Shown: positions 9,123 through 16,595 of the stretch, one piece after another
Numbering within the stretch: the stretch's first letter is position 1
How the letters are laid out: every line of letters starts with the position of its first letter
Source: Chitinophagaceae bacterium
Lineage (GTDB): Bacteria; Bacteroidota; Bacteroidia; Chitinophagales; UBA10324
Length of the DNA: 64,000 nucleotides
Direction: 5' to 3'
Assembly (NCBI GenBank): GCA_016704325.1
Contig: JADJAG010000005.1
Coordinates: 434,001 to 498,000 of the forward strand
The notes under the pieces: generated by a model
Seen by the model: the letters and a program-made list of their open reading frames with translations, nothing else
What the model was told of the DNA's origin: nothing
Database searches by the model: none
Translations under genes and position numbers: made by a program

Positions 9123-10211
9123 TTGTCACTAGGAAAAATCACCTTTCAACAATCAACTACCGATCAGTTTTACTCAGAACTGAAATCAAAGGTCAATAAG
9201 TATTTTGAGGAGCGTAATTTATCGCCGCATGCCAATGCACAAATGATTTTAAAGACGATCCTGATCTTCACTTTCACCTTTGGCTCTTACGGCTTAATCA
9301 TTGCTGATTTCTTACCGATGTGGACGATGTTGTTGCTCTGTGTCGTAATGGGTATGGGAATAGCGGGACTGGGTTTCTCTGTGGCACATGACAGCATTCA
9401 CGGGGCATATTCTTCCAATTCAAAAGTCAATTATATTCTTGGATTAACGATGAACCTGATTGGAGGCAACCGTTATGTCTGGAGTATTACACATAATGTA
9501 GTGCATCATACCTACACCAACATCCACGAGTACGACGAAGACCTGGAACTTGCACCTTTTATCCGTTTGTCGAAGCATAAAGAATACAAACCCGTTCACC
9601 GGTATCAGCATGTGCTTGCATTTATTGCTTATTCATTTGCTACGTTCTTCTGGGTATTCTTTAAAGATTACAAGAAACTTTCTCAGACAGATATTGGCCC
9701 TTATAAGAATAAGAAGCATCCTGTTACAGAGATCATCATGCTGATACTGTTTAAGCTGGTTTATTATTCTTATACAATTGTTATCCCGTTACTGGTAATG
9801 GATATTACCTGGTGGCAATTCCTGATTGGATTTTTCACCGTTCATATGGTTGCAGGTATTATTTTAGGCATCATATTTCAGTTGGCACATACAGTGGAAG
9901 GAACGGAGCATGTAAAGAATGAAGGCGAAGGAACAATAGAAGCAACCTGGGCGGTACACCAAATGCGCACCACCAGCAATTTTGCCATGGGTAACCGCTT
10001 TATCAACTGGTATGTGGGGGGATTGAATTTCCAGGTAGAGCACCATCTGTTCCCACGTGTTTGCAGTGTCCATTACCCTGCTATCAGCAAGATTTTACAA
10101 AGCACGGCTGAGAAGTACAATGTACCTTACCATTACCATACAAAGTTTTTTGATGCGGTTCGTTCACATTACCGCTATCTTAAACAATTGGGCAGGCCGG
10201 AAATGGCATAG
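9123..10211 (+). CDS. Membrane fatty-acid (acyl-CoA/acyl-lipid) desaturase
   Basis: 362 residues from the TTG at 9123. Upstream in-frame starts at GTG 8979 and ATG 9012 add residues with no family character (many His/Cys/Thr), and a TACCTTGC promoter-like element lies between them and 9123. The N-terminus KITFQQS...FYSELKSKVNKYF is the usual start of the family. It has the three histidine boxes of di-iron desaturases: HDSIHG, HNVVHH and QVEHHLFP, with hydrophobic segments between. The Q in QVEHH marks the delta-6/linoleoyl-CoA (front-end-like) branch; no cytochrome b5 domain is fused. It inserts a double bond into a membrane lipid acyl chain using O2; regioselectivity cannot be read from sequence. 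A strong terminator follows. Confidence 0.88.
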   Translation: MSLGKITFQQSTTDQFYSELKSKVNKYFEERNLSPHANAQMILKTILIFTFTFGSYGLIIADFLPMWTMLLLCVVMGMGIAGLGFSVAHDSIHGAYSSNSKVNYILGLTMNLIGGNRYVWSITHNVVHHTYTNIHEYDEDLELAPFIRLSKHKEYKPVHRYQHVLAFIAYSFATFFWVFFKDYKKLSQTDIGPYKNKKHPVTEIIMLILFKLVYYSYTIVIPLLVMDITWWQFLIGFFTVHMVAGIILGIIFQLAHTVEGTEHVKNEGEGTIEATWAVHQMRTTSNFAMGNRFINWYVGGLNFQVEHHLFPRVCSVHYPAISKILQSTAEKYNVPYHYHTKFFDAVRSHYRYLKQLGRPEMA

Positions 10212-10234
10212 TCTCATCCTGTTAAAAACATAAG

Positions 10235-10260
10235 AGCCCTGTAAATCAGGGCTTTTTTTT
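10235..10260 (+). terminator. Terminator of the desaturase gene
   Basis: AGCCCTG (10235-10241), loop TAAAT, CAGGGCT (10247-10253), then a run of T to 10260. Perfect 7-bp stem, 23 bases after the stop codon. Confidence 0.88.
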
Positions 10261-10313
10261 GTAATTGCTTAGTAGATGAAGATTCAAAATGGAACATGGA
10301 TGGCACTGAACGG

Positions 10314-10442
10314 ACGGATTTTTTATGGATTTAATTTTTACCTGATCATTTTCCTTCCGCTTTTATCAGAACAGTTCTTGTATTGAGTATTAACTCAAAA
10401 TTATTTTAATCTGTGCTGATCAGTCAAATCCGTATCATCCGT
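10314..10442. repeat. Imperfect inverted repeat with ACGGAT/ATCCGT arms
   Basis: The left arm (10314-10332) and right arm (10426-10442) are imperfect inverse complements built around ACGGAT...GGATTT and AAATCC...ATCCGT. The roughly 90 bases between are AT-rich and non-coding. It fills the gap between the convergent desaturase and ruvC genes and looks like a dispersed intergenic repeat rather than a gene. Confidence 0.45.
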
Positions 10443-10469
10443 GTGCTATTTTTCCCTTCGGCTGAGTAG

Positions 10470-11084
10470 TTACCTTTTTTTAATAACACGCTCCGGGTTT
10501 TCTTGCAGAAACTGTTTCCATCCGGATACTTTCTTATTGCCCGGAAGCATCACTTTATTTTGAAAATGATGACAGACGGCAACAGCCAGCGCATCCGTAG
10601 CATCGAGCAGCAGGTATTGATGATCAAACTTCAGCAGGTGGGATAGCAGGGCAGCTACCTGTTCTTTAGAGGAGTTGCCGTTTCCTGTTATAGATTGCTT
10701 GATCTTTCTCGGGGCATATTCAAAAACTGGCAGATTAGCTGACAGTGCAACCGTGATGGCAACGCCCTGTGCCCTGCCGAGTTTCAGCATAGATTGTACA
10801 TTCTTGCCAAAAAAAGGGGCTTCGATGGCTACTTCTGTTGGTTTGTACTTCTCAACGATCTTGTTTAGTCCTGTAAACAGTTCTTTCAGTTTCTGATAAT
10901 GATCGGGAGCTTTGTCCATGCGCAACACATTGATCTCAATCAGCTTCATTTCGTCTTTCTGAATGGAGATCACACTATAACCAAGGATATTGGTGCCGGG
11001 ATCAATACCCAGAATAATTTTTCGGGCTACCGGTTCGTTCTTGCTGTTCATTGCATGCAGGTCTTTCAAAGCAACATTTTTCAT
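10470..11084 (-). CDS. ruvC: Crossover junction endodeoxyribonuclease RuvC
   Basis: 204 residues. It carries the RuvC acidic catalytic residues in order: GIDPGTN near the N-terminus, AIEAPFF in the middle, and LDATDALAVAVCHH near the C-terminus. The GRAQG and KQSITGNGNSSKEQV segments are also family signatures. RuvC cuts Holliday junctions in complex with RuvAB. About 20 extra residues precede the first strand; a second methionine at residue 12 could be the true start. The C-terminus has a basic tail. RuvA and RuvB are not in the window. Confidence 0.95.
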   Translation of the reverse strand: MKNVALKDLHAMNSKNEPVARKIILGIDPGTNILGYSVISIQKDEMKLIEINVLRMDKAPDHYQKLKELFTGLNKIVEKYKPTEVAIEAPFFGKNVQSMLKLGRAQGVAITVALSANLPVFEYAPRKIKQSITGNGNSSKEQVAALLSHLLKFDHQYLLLDATDALAVAVCHHFQNKVMLPGNKKVSGWKQFLQENPERVIKKR

Positions 11085-11276
11085 TGAGCAAGTTACTGTT
11101 CTTCGTCTAAAAAAATTGATGATGTTGAACGCAGCGCGCCGCCGGCATGTTCAAAAGCTTGCTTGTTTGAATACATTTTGAGCCTTGAGCATTTCTTTAA
11201 ATGACAGGATGCTGAAAAACCCGCATCTTTGGTACGTTATTTATCTGGATATACTTTCAAATCAATTCGAAAAGCA

Positions 11277-12065
11277 ATGAAGATTATAAGGTTGATCATT
11301 TTGTTGTTAATGATGCAGTTTGCCGTCAGGGCACAATCCGGCGACGAATGCACGGTAAAGAATACGGCATTCAGCATTGGGGAGCAGGTCTATTATAAAG
11401 TTTCTTACAACTGGAATTCATTATGGCTTAATGCCGGCGAAGTTTCTTTCAAGGTGAATGAAGGCTTTTTCAATAATGTGCCATGTTACCATATGATAGG
11501 AACAGGGAGTACGTATAAGTCGTATGATATGTTTTATAAAGTGCGCGATCAGTATGAATCCTATATTGATATGCAAACGCTCAAACCCCTTCGCTTTATC
11601 AGGAATGTGAATGAAGGAGGTTACATCATCAATCAGAATGTGGTGTTCAAACATAAAGAAAACCAGGCTGTTTCAGGTAAAGGGACTTTTGCGATACCTG
11701 ATTGTATACAGGATGTGCTGTCTGCCATTTACTTTGCGCGTAATATTGATTTCACACTCTATAAAAAGAATGACACCATTCCCGTAACACTTTTTCTTGA
11801 TGACCGGATTTATCCCGTGTACATACGTTATCTCGGTAAGGAGATTGTTACCACAAAAAGCGGAAAGTACAGTTGCATCAAGTTTAGCCCTTTACTGATT
11901 GAAGGGACCATTTTTAAAGGAGGCGAAGAAATGCGGGTATGGGTTACCGATGACAAAAATAAAATACCGGTACGTGTGGAATCACCGATTATCGTGGGTT
12001 CAGTTTATGCTGAGTTGTATAAGTACTCCGGATTGCGAAGCCCGGTAACTGCTAAATTGCAATAG
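11277..12065 (+). CDS. DUF3108 family exported protein
   Basis: 262 residues from ATG 11277, with a signal peptide KIIRLIILLLMMQFAVRAQ. A TTG at 11229 would extend it, but that TTG lies inside a CATCTTTG promoter-like element (11224-11231), so the later start is used. The mature part (FSIGEQVYYKVSYNW, AGEVSFKV, DVLSAIYFAR, RVWVTDDKNKIPVRVE) fits the DUF3108 family, beta-rich periplasmic or outer-membrane-associated proteins of unknown function. It stands alone between ruvC (divergent) and a T9SS cargo gene. Confidence 0.85.
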   Translation: MKIIRLIILLLMMQFAVRAQSGDECTVKNTAFSIGEQVYYKVSYNWNSLWLNAGEVSFKVNEGFFNNVPCYHMIGTGSTYKSYDMFYKVRDQYESYIDMQTLKPLRFIRNVNEGGYIINQNVVFKHKENQAVSGKGTFAIPDCIQDVLSAIYFARNIDFTLYKKNDTIPVTLFLDDRIYPVYIRYLGKEIVTTKSGKYSCIKFSPLLIEGTIFKGGEEMRVWVTDDKNKIPVRVESPIIVGSVYAELYKYSGLRSPVTAKLQ

Positions 12066-12244
12066 CGATATTTCAATACAGTAATGCAGGGATGCAAATA
12101 ATGATGACTTAGATGTTGAAGCTATTCGGGAATGAAACGCATTGACAGTGATAATCTAATTTAATCACACAGTTTCATTTTGCCAGGCATGAAATATTAT
12201 TGGCGAATAGTAGTATGTTTATATTGAAACAATAAACATGCTGC

Positions 12245-14890
12245 ATGAAGTTTACTACCACATTTATCGCCGCTCTTGCTATCACAGGTATGCTATCCTG
12301 CATGTTTTTTGTTTTACAACCTGATCTAAAATTAAGTATACAAAACACTGAATACTCCGGTCCTGAATCCCCCATTAGCAGAATGGAATGGGAGAAAAAC
12401 CGATACGCAGATCCGGTCACAGGGCGCATTCCTCATTTTGCTATATGGGAAGCATACCAACAATTAATTGCCGGTGGAAAAATTTCAGCGCAGCCTTTTA
12501 TTTCAAAGGCTACCAACCGAACCGGCGAATGGCAACTGGTGAATGATTTTTTTTCTTCTATAGCGATTACCAAGATGTGTTATGATCCTCAACAGTTGCA
12601 AACTTATTATTTCTGTACCGGCGAAGGCTGGTACAATGCAGATGCAGCCATTGGTGCCGGTGTCTGGAAATCAACAGATGCAGGAAACAGCTGGCAACAG
12701 CTTCCGGCAACAGATACTTCTTTATTCAGCTATTGCCAGGATATTGACGTGCATCCGGCTACCAGCGATATTTATGTTGCCACGTCAGCTTCAGGGTTGA
12801 TGCGTTCACAGGATGGCGGAGCTTCATTTAAAAAAGTGTTGCACGTTCCGGGTTCGCAGAATAACAGCATCTGTGATGTGGAATTCACAAAGAATGGCAG
12901 CATCTTCGCTACAACTGGCATCTTCCAGGCCGGTGCTGTATATTTTTCTGAAACAGGCGATTCCGGCACATGGGTTAAACAAACCAACGGCTTTCCAACA
13001 TCAGGTATTTTCAGAGTGGAGATGGCTACTGCACCTTCTAACGACAGTGTAGCCTATGCCATTGCCGGCAATACAACCGACTATGGTATTAAAGGTTTCT
13101 ATAAAACAATAGATAAGGGTAACACCTGGTTTACCATTCCTGATCCGGGAGGAGATTTACAGTTTGCAAAGCGACAGGCCTGGTACGATATTATAATTGC
13201 AGTGGATCCGAATGATGAAAATACTGTGGTGGCAGGAGGCCTTCATCAATGGCGTTCGAAAGATGGTGGTACTACCTGGAACCGGCTAACACATGGAAAT
13301 CCTGACTCGTCAGACTATCAGTATACCCATGTCGATCAGCATGCCATTCTCTTCAGGAATTCCGATACCGTTTATTTCGGTAACGATGGCGGTGTATGGA
13401 AGTCGGGCAATTTCACCAATGAATTTCCCGATATCTATGAAAGAAATCTCGGTTACCGGGTAACACAGTACTATGCATCTGCACTGCATCCCGCCGCCGG
13501 TAACCTGACTATCATAGGCGGCACACAGGATAATGGAAGCAACCAGATGCAATCGCCAGGTATCAGTCCGCATAAAGTGCTTTCCGGATACGACGGAGGT
13601 TTTTGTGCTGTCAACTACAATTATCCGCAACTCATCTATACTACTAAAAACAGTAACGGCACCTTCCGGCACAATAATGCCGGTTATGATATACCGGATA
13701 CCATCACCAATGCTTACCTCACTGATAATGATGTGCAGTTTATTAATCCGATGGCTATTGATCCTAATGATCCGGAGTTGTTATATATGGCATCTTCCAG
13801 CAAAGGACTGTGGAGGTTAAAGCATGCCTCTACCGCTACGGATTCCTCATGGGAAAGGGCTTCAAAAACGGTGGGCGCCATTACCGCTCTTGGTATTTCC
13901 AAAAGTCAGCCCGGAACGGTGTTTATCGGTAAAGGCAGTGGTGGAAATATATATCGCATTGAAAGGGCAGATACGACTACGTTGACGCATGCCTGGACCG
14001 ATTGTGATCCGGCTAATCAATTGCCTTCCGGTTCTACTTTTAATCCGGTGTATTGCTCCTGCGTATTTGTTGATCCGGAAGATGTGAATCATGTATTTGC
14101 CATTTATTCAAATTATGGAATAAAAAATATCTGGGAAACAAAGAATGCAACCTCACCCGCTGTTACCTGGACTTCGCATGATGGTGACCTGCCCAACCTT
14201 CCCGTGAATTGGATTTTTCCCCATCCGGCACAAGACGGCGTTTGTTACCTCGCCACAGAGTTAGGAGTTTTTTATACCAATTCTTTAGCAGGTGATAATA
14301 CCATTTGGTTGCCAATCAATGAAGGGCTTGCTAATGTTAGGGTGAGCATGTTAAGTTACCGGCCTTCTGATCATTTGATTGTTGCAGCAACGCATGGTAG
14401 GGGAATGTTTACCGGCCAGGTACCCATGTCCGGGCCCGACTTTTCAATTACCTGGAATGAACGTGGACCATTAGACGTTGGCGGAAGAACAAGAGCCATT
14501 ATGATCGATCCAAATGATGCAAGCGGCCAAACAATTTGGGCGGCTAGCGTGGCAGGAGGCTTGTGGAAGAACACCGGTATCGATGCCCTTATTTCGGTTG
14601 ATGCCGGAAATGTTGCAGCCGGTATACCCGCCATACATGTTTTTCCCAACCCAATTTCTGCTGCGGGTGCTCTGATAGAATGCGCTTTGGCAAAGTCAGA
14701 CAGGGCAACCATTTTTATTACTGATATTTCAGGAAATAGAGTGGTAACACTGTTAAATAACCAAACCATGCCGGCAGGATTATTTTCTGCCAGGTGGATA
14801 CCTCCGGGCCATATTGCCAATGGAATCTATTACCTGGTGATTGATCTTCAGGGCGAAAGGAAGGTGGAGAAAATAGTGGTACTGAAGTAG
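12245..14890 (+). CDS. Large secreted Asp-box (BNR/sortilin-like) propeller protein with T9SS type A domain
   Basis: 881 residues. At least four Asp-box motifs of the SxDxGxxW type are visible in the first half: KSTDAGNSW, RSQDGGASF, KTIDKGNTW and RSKDGGTTW. Further propeller-like strands continue to about residue 760. The arrangement resembles two stacked seven-bladed propellers of the VPS10/sialidase-like class. The sialidase catalytic residues are not evident, so a binding or structural role is as likely as an enzymatic one. The C-terminus (HVFPNPISAAGALIEC ... IANGIYYLVIDLQ ... KIVVLK) is a T9SS type A sorting domain. The N-terminal hydrophobic segment contains MLSC followed by more hydrophobic residues, an unusual signal peptide. 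Confidence 0.85.
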   Translation: MKFTTTFIAALAITGMLSCMFFVLQPDLKLSIQNTEYSGPESPISRMEWEKNRYADPVTGRIPHFAIWEAYQQLIAGGKISAQPFISKATNRTGEWQLVNDFFSSIAITKMCYDPQQLQTYYFCTGEGWYNADAAIGAGVWKSTDAGNSWQQLPATDTSLFSYCQDIDVHPATSDIYVATSASGLMRSQDGGASFKKVLHVPGSQNNSICDVEFTKNGSIFATTGIFQAGAVYFSETGDSGTWVKQTNGFPTSGIFRVEMATAPSNDSVAYAIAGNTTDYGIKGFYKTIDKGNTWFTIPDPGGDLQFAKRQAWYDIIIAVDPNDENTVVAGGLHQWRSKDGGTTWNRLTHGNPDSSDYQYTHVDQHAILFRNSDTVYFGNDGGVWKSGNFTNEFPDIYERNLGYRVTQYYASALHPAAGNLTIIGGTQDNGSNQMQSPGISPHKVLSGYDGGFCAVNYNYPQLIYTTKNSNGTFRHNNAGYDIPDTITNAYLTDNDVQFINPMAIDPNDPELLYMASSSKGLWRLKHASTATDSSWERASKTVGAITALGISKSQPGTVFIGKGSGGNIYRIERADTTTLTHAWTDCDPANQLPSGSTFNPVYCSCVFVDPEDVNHVFAIYSNYGIKNIWETKNATSPAVTWTSHDGDLPNLPVNWIFPHPAQDGVCYLATELGVFYTNSLAGDNTIWLPINEGLANVRVSMLSYRPSDHLIVAATHGRGMFTGQVPMSGPDFSITWNERGPLDVGGRTRAIMIDPNDASGQTIWAASVAGGLWKNTGIDALISVDAGNVAAGIPAIHVFPNPISAAGALIECALAKSDRATIFITDISGNRVVTLLNNQTMPAGLFSARWIPPGHIANGIYYLVIDLQGERKVEKIVVLK

Positions 14891-15108
14891 GAAGGTCAGG
14901 CAAACAGCCTTTCATTAAAGTAATTCCTGTAGAAATTGTAGAAATCAGGAGGTACAGGTTGCCAATTCAAGATATCTGTAAAATATTTAGCATATTATTT
15001 GATTAAGTGGTTGGAAATTCGAAGGAGGTGTAATTCCTCAAAAACAAATTATCCGGTTATTTTCATAAATAACTGAATTCCAGTCATTTAATCGTGTCCA
15101 ATACCGGA

Positions 15109-15130
15109 ATTCGAATATTTTTTTTCGAAT
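15109..15130. promoter_or_regulatory. Inverted repeat ATTCGAA-n8-TTCGAAT upstream of the GIN/sigma operon
   Basis: Two perfect 7-base inverse complements, ATTCGAA (15109-15115) and TTCGAAT (15124-15130), are separated by eight bases, mostly T. They lie 55 bases before the ATG at 15185. The position and symmetry would suit an operator, or a weak hairpin. No regulator can be assigned. Confidence 0.35.
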
Positions 15131-15184
15131 AGCCTGTAACCTTTCTTTCATTAGTCGTTCTAACTACAAACAATTTTAAAAAAG

Positions 15185-15997
15185 ATGAAATCCAATTTAA
15201 TTAATGCTGCTTTAATCGTTGCTGTTCTTGTAATTACTTCCACTTCCTGCAAAAAGGATGGATGGCCCTGCAAAAATGGAGACGGCTCCGTTCAAACTGA
15301 AATGCGATCTATAACAGGGTTTACCCAAATAGAAAATGAAACGGATGTAGAAGTAATTATCACGCAGGGAACTGAATATGAAGTTAAAGTGCAGGCACAA
15401 CAGAACCTGTTAGATGAAGTAATGACTGAAATTAAAGGCGATGAACTGCAGATCTATACGAAGCATTGCATCAACAAGCACGAACCGATTGTTGTGTATG
15501 TAACGATGCCTGCTTTAACCAAGGTTGAAGTCAGCGGTTCAGGTATTGTTACCACAACAAATGAATTTAATGCAACCACTATGTCACTTGTAGTAAGTGG
15601 TTCCGGTGTTTTCAATGCAAACGATTCTATTTATACAGATGCAGTTGATCTGACCATCAGTGGTTCCGGAGTAATAAATTACCTCGGGGAATCAAGAAAT
15701 GCCAGTGCTGTGGTTGCAGGTTCCGGTCTTATTACCATGCTTGGTAAAGGCAATGCCTCAGATACGGGCAAGCCTACAAACCTCGACCTCACCATATCAG
15801 GTTCCGGCGCAGTGCAGGCATACGACTACCCGGTTGAAGAATGCCATTTTACCATCAGTGGTTCCGGTCTTGGACAAGTAAATGTTTCCACGTTGCTGTC
15901 CGGAACAATCAGTGGAAGCGGAAGCCTCATGTATAAGGGTAATCCTGCATTGAATGTCACCATCGGCGGAAGTGGTTCTGTGATACACGTCGATTAA
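15185..15997 (+). CDS. GIN-domain (DUF2807) lipoprotein with SGSG repeats
   Basis: 270 residues with a lipoprotein signal peptide ending TSTSC (lipid Cys 22), followed by KK. The mature part is the beta-helical GIN domain (DUF2807, putative auto-transporter adhesin head). After a lead-in strand set (FTQIENETDVEVIITQG), the motif SGSG recurs in VSGSGIVT, VSGSGVFN, ISGSGVIN, VAGSGLIT, ISGSGAVQ, ISGSGLGQ, ISGSGSLM and GGSGSVI, about every 20-25 residues. The protein is probably anchored in the outer membrane. It is followed after 52 bases by an ECF sigma gene in the same direction, so the three genes 15185-18869 may be one operon. Confidence 0.88.
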   Translation: MKSNLINAALIVAVLVITSTSCKKDGWPCKNGDGSVQTEMRSITGFTQIENETDVEVIITQGTEYEVKVQAQQNLLDEVMTEIKGDELQIYTKHCINKHEPIVVYVTMPALTKVEVSGSGIVTTTNEFNATTMSLVVSGSGVFNANDSIYTDAVDLTISGSGVINYLGESRNASAVVAGSGLITMLGKGNASDTGKPTNLDLTISGSGAVQAYDYPVEECHFTISGSGLGQVNVSTLLSGTISGSGSLMYKGNPALNVTIGGSGSVIHVD

Positions 15998-16049
15998 TTA
16001 AAAGGTAATAAGCAGGTAACCCATTTTCAGAAACATTATCTCACCCCTT

Positions 16050-16586
16050 GTGAATACGGAAGAACAGTCAAGGATAGCTGCTGCCCAGAAAGACCCGAAG
16101 CATTTCAGGTATTTCTACGACAGGCACTATAAGGAGATATTCCTTTTCATCTATCGAAGAACAGATGATGAGGAACTATCAGCCGATATAGCGCAGCAGG
16201 TTTTCCTCAAAGCCATGCAGGGAATTGACCGGTTCATTTACCGTGGCATTCCTTTCTCCGCCTGGCTGTATCGTATCGCCAGTAATGAAGTGATGCAACA
16301 TTTCAGGGATCAACAGAAATTCAGAATCGTAAGCATTGAGAATGAAGGGGTGAATGAAATAATGGACGAGGACTACGGGCATTTAGAAGTTGCGAAACGG
16401 GAAGCATTGTTTGCAGCTATTAAGAAATTAAATGCAACAGACCTTGAATTGATTGAGATGCGGTTCTTTGAAAAACGCTCTTTCAAAGAAATTGGTGACA
16501 TCAAAGGGATCACAGAGAATAATGCGAAAGTAAAAGTTCATCGCATCCTGGAGCGTATTAGAAATTTAATTACGGTAGCAGTTTAA
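16050..16586 (+). CDS. RNA polymerase ECF-type sigma factor
   Basis: 178 residues from a GTG start. Sigma region 2 is YDRHYKEIFLFIYRRTDDEELSAD and on to QQVFLKAM and FSAWLYRIASNEVMQHFRD. Region 4 is LELIEMRFFEKRSFKEIGDIKG followed by the recognition helix with NNAKVKVHRILERIR. These are standard for ECF sigma-70 factors. It would direct RNA polymerase to an alternative promoter set. The next gene starts 9 bases later and encodes a membrane protein whose N-terminus could serve as its anti-sigma. Spacing implies co-transcription; the target promoter is unknown. Confidence 0.92.
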   Translation: MNTEEQSRIAAAQKDPKHFRYFYDRHYKEIFLFIYRRTDDEELSADIAQQVFLKAMQGIDRFIYRGIPFSAWLYRIASNEVMQHFRDQQKFRIVSIENEGVNEIMDEDYGHLEVAKREALFAAIKKLNATDLELIEMRFFEKRSFKEIGDIKGITENNAKVKVHRILERIRNLITVAV

Positions 16587-16595
16587 TTCACGGCC

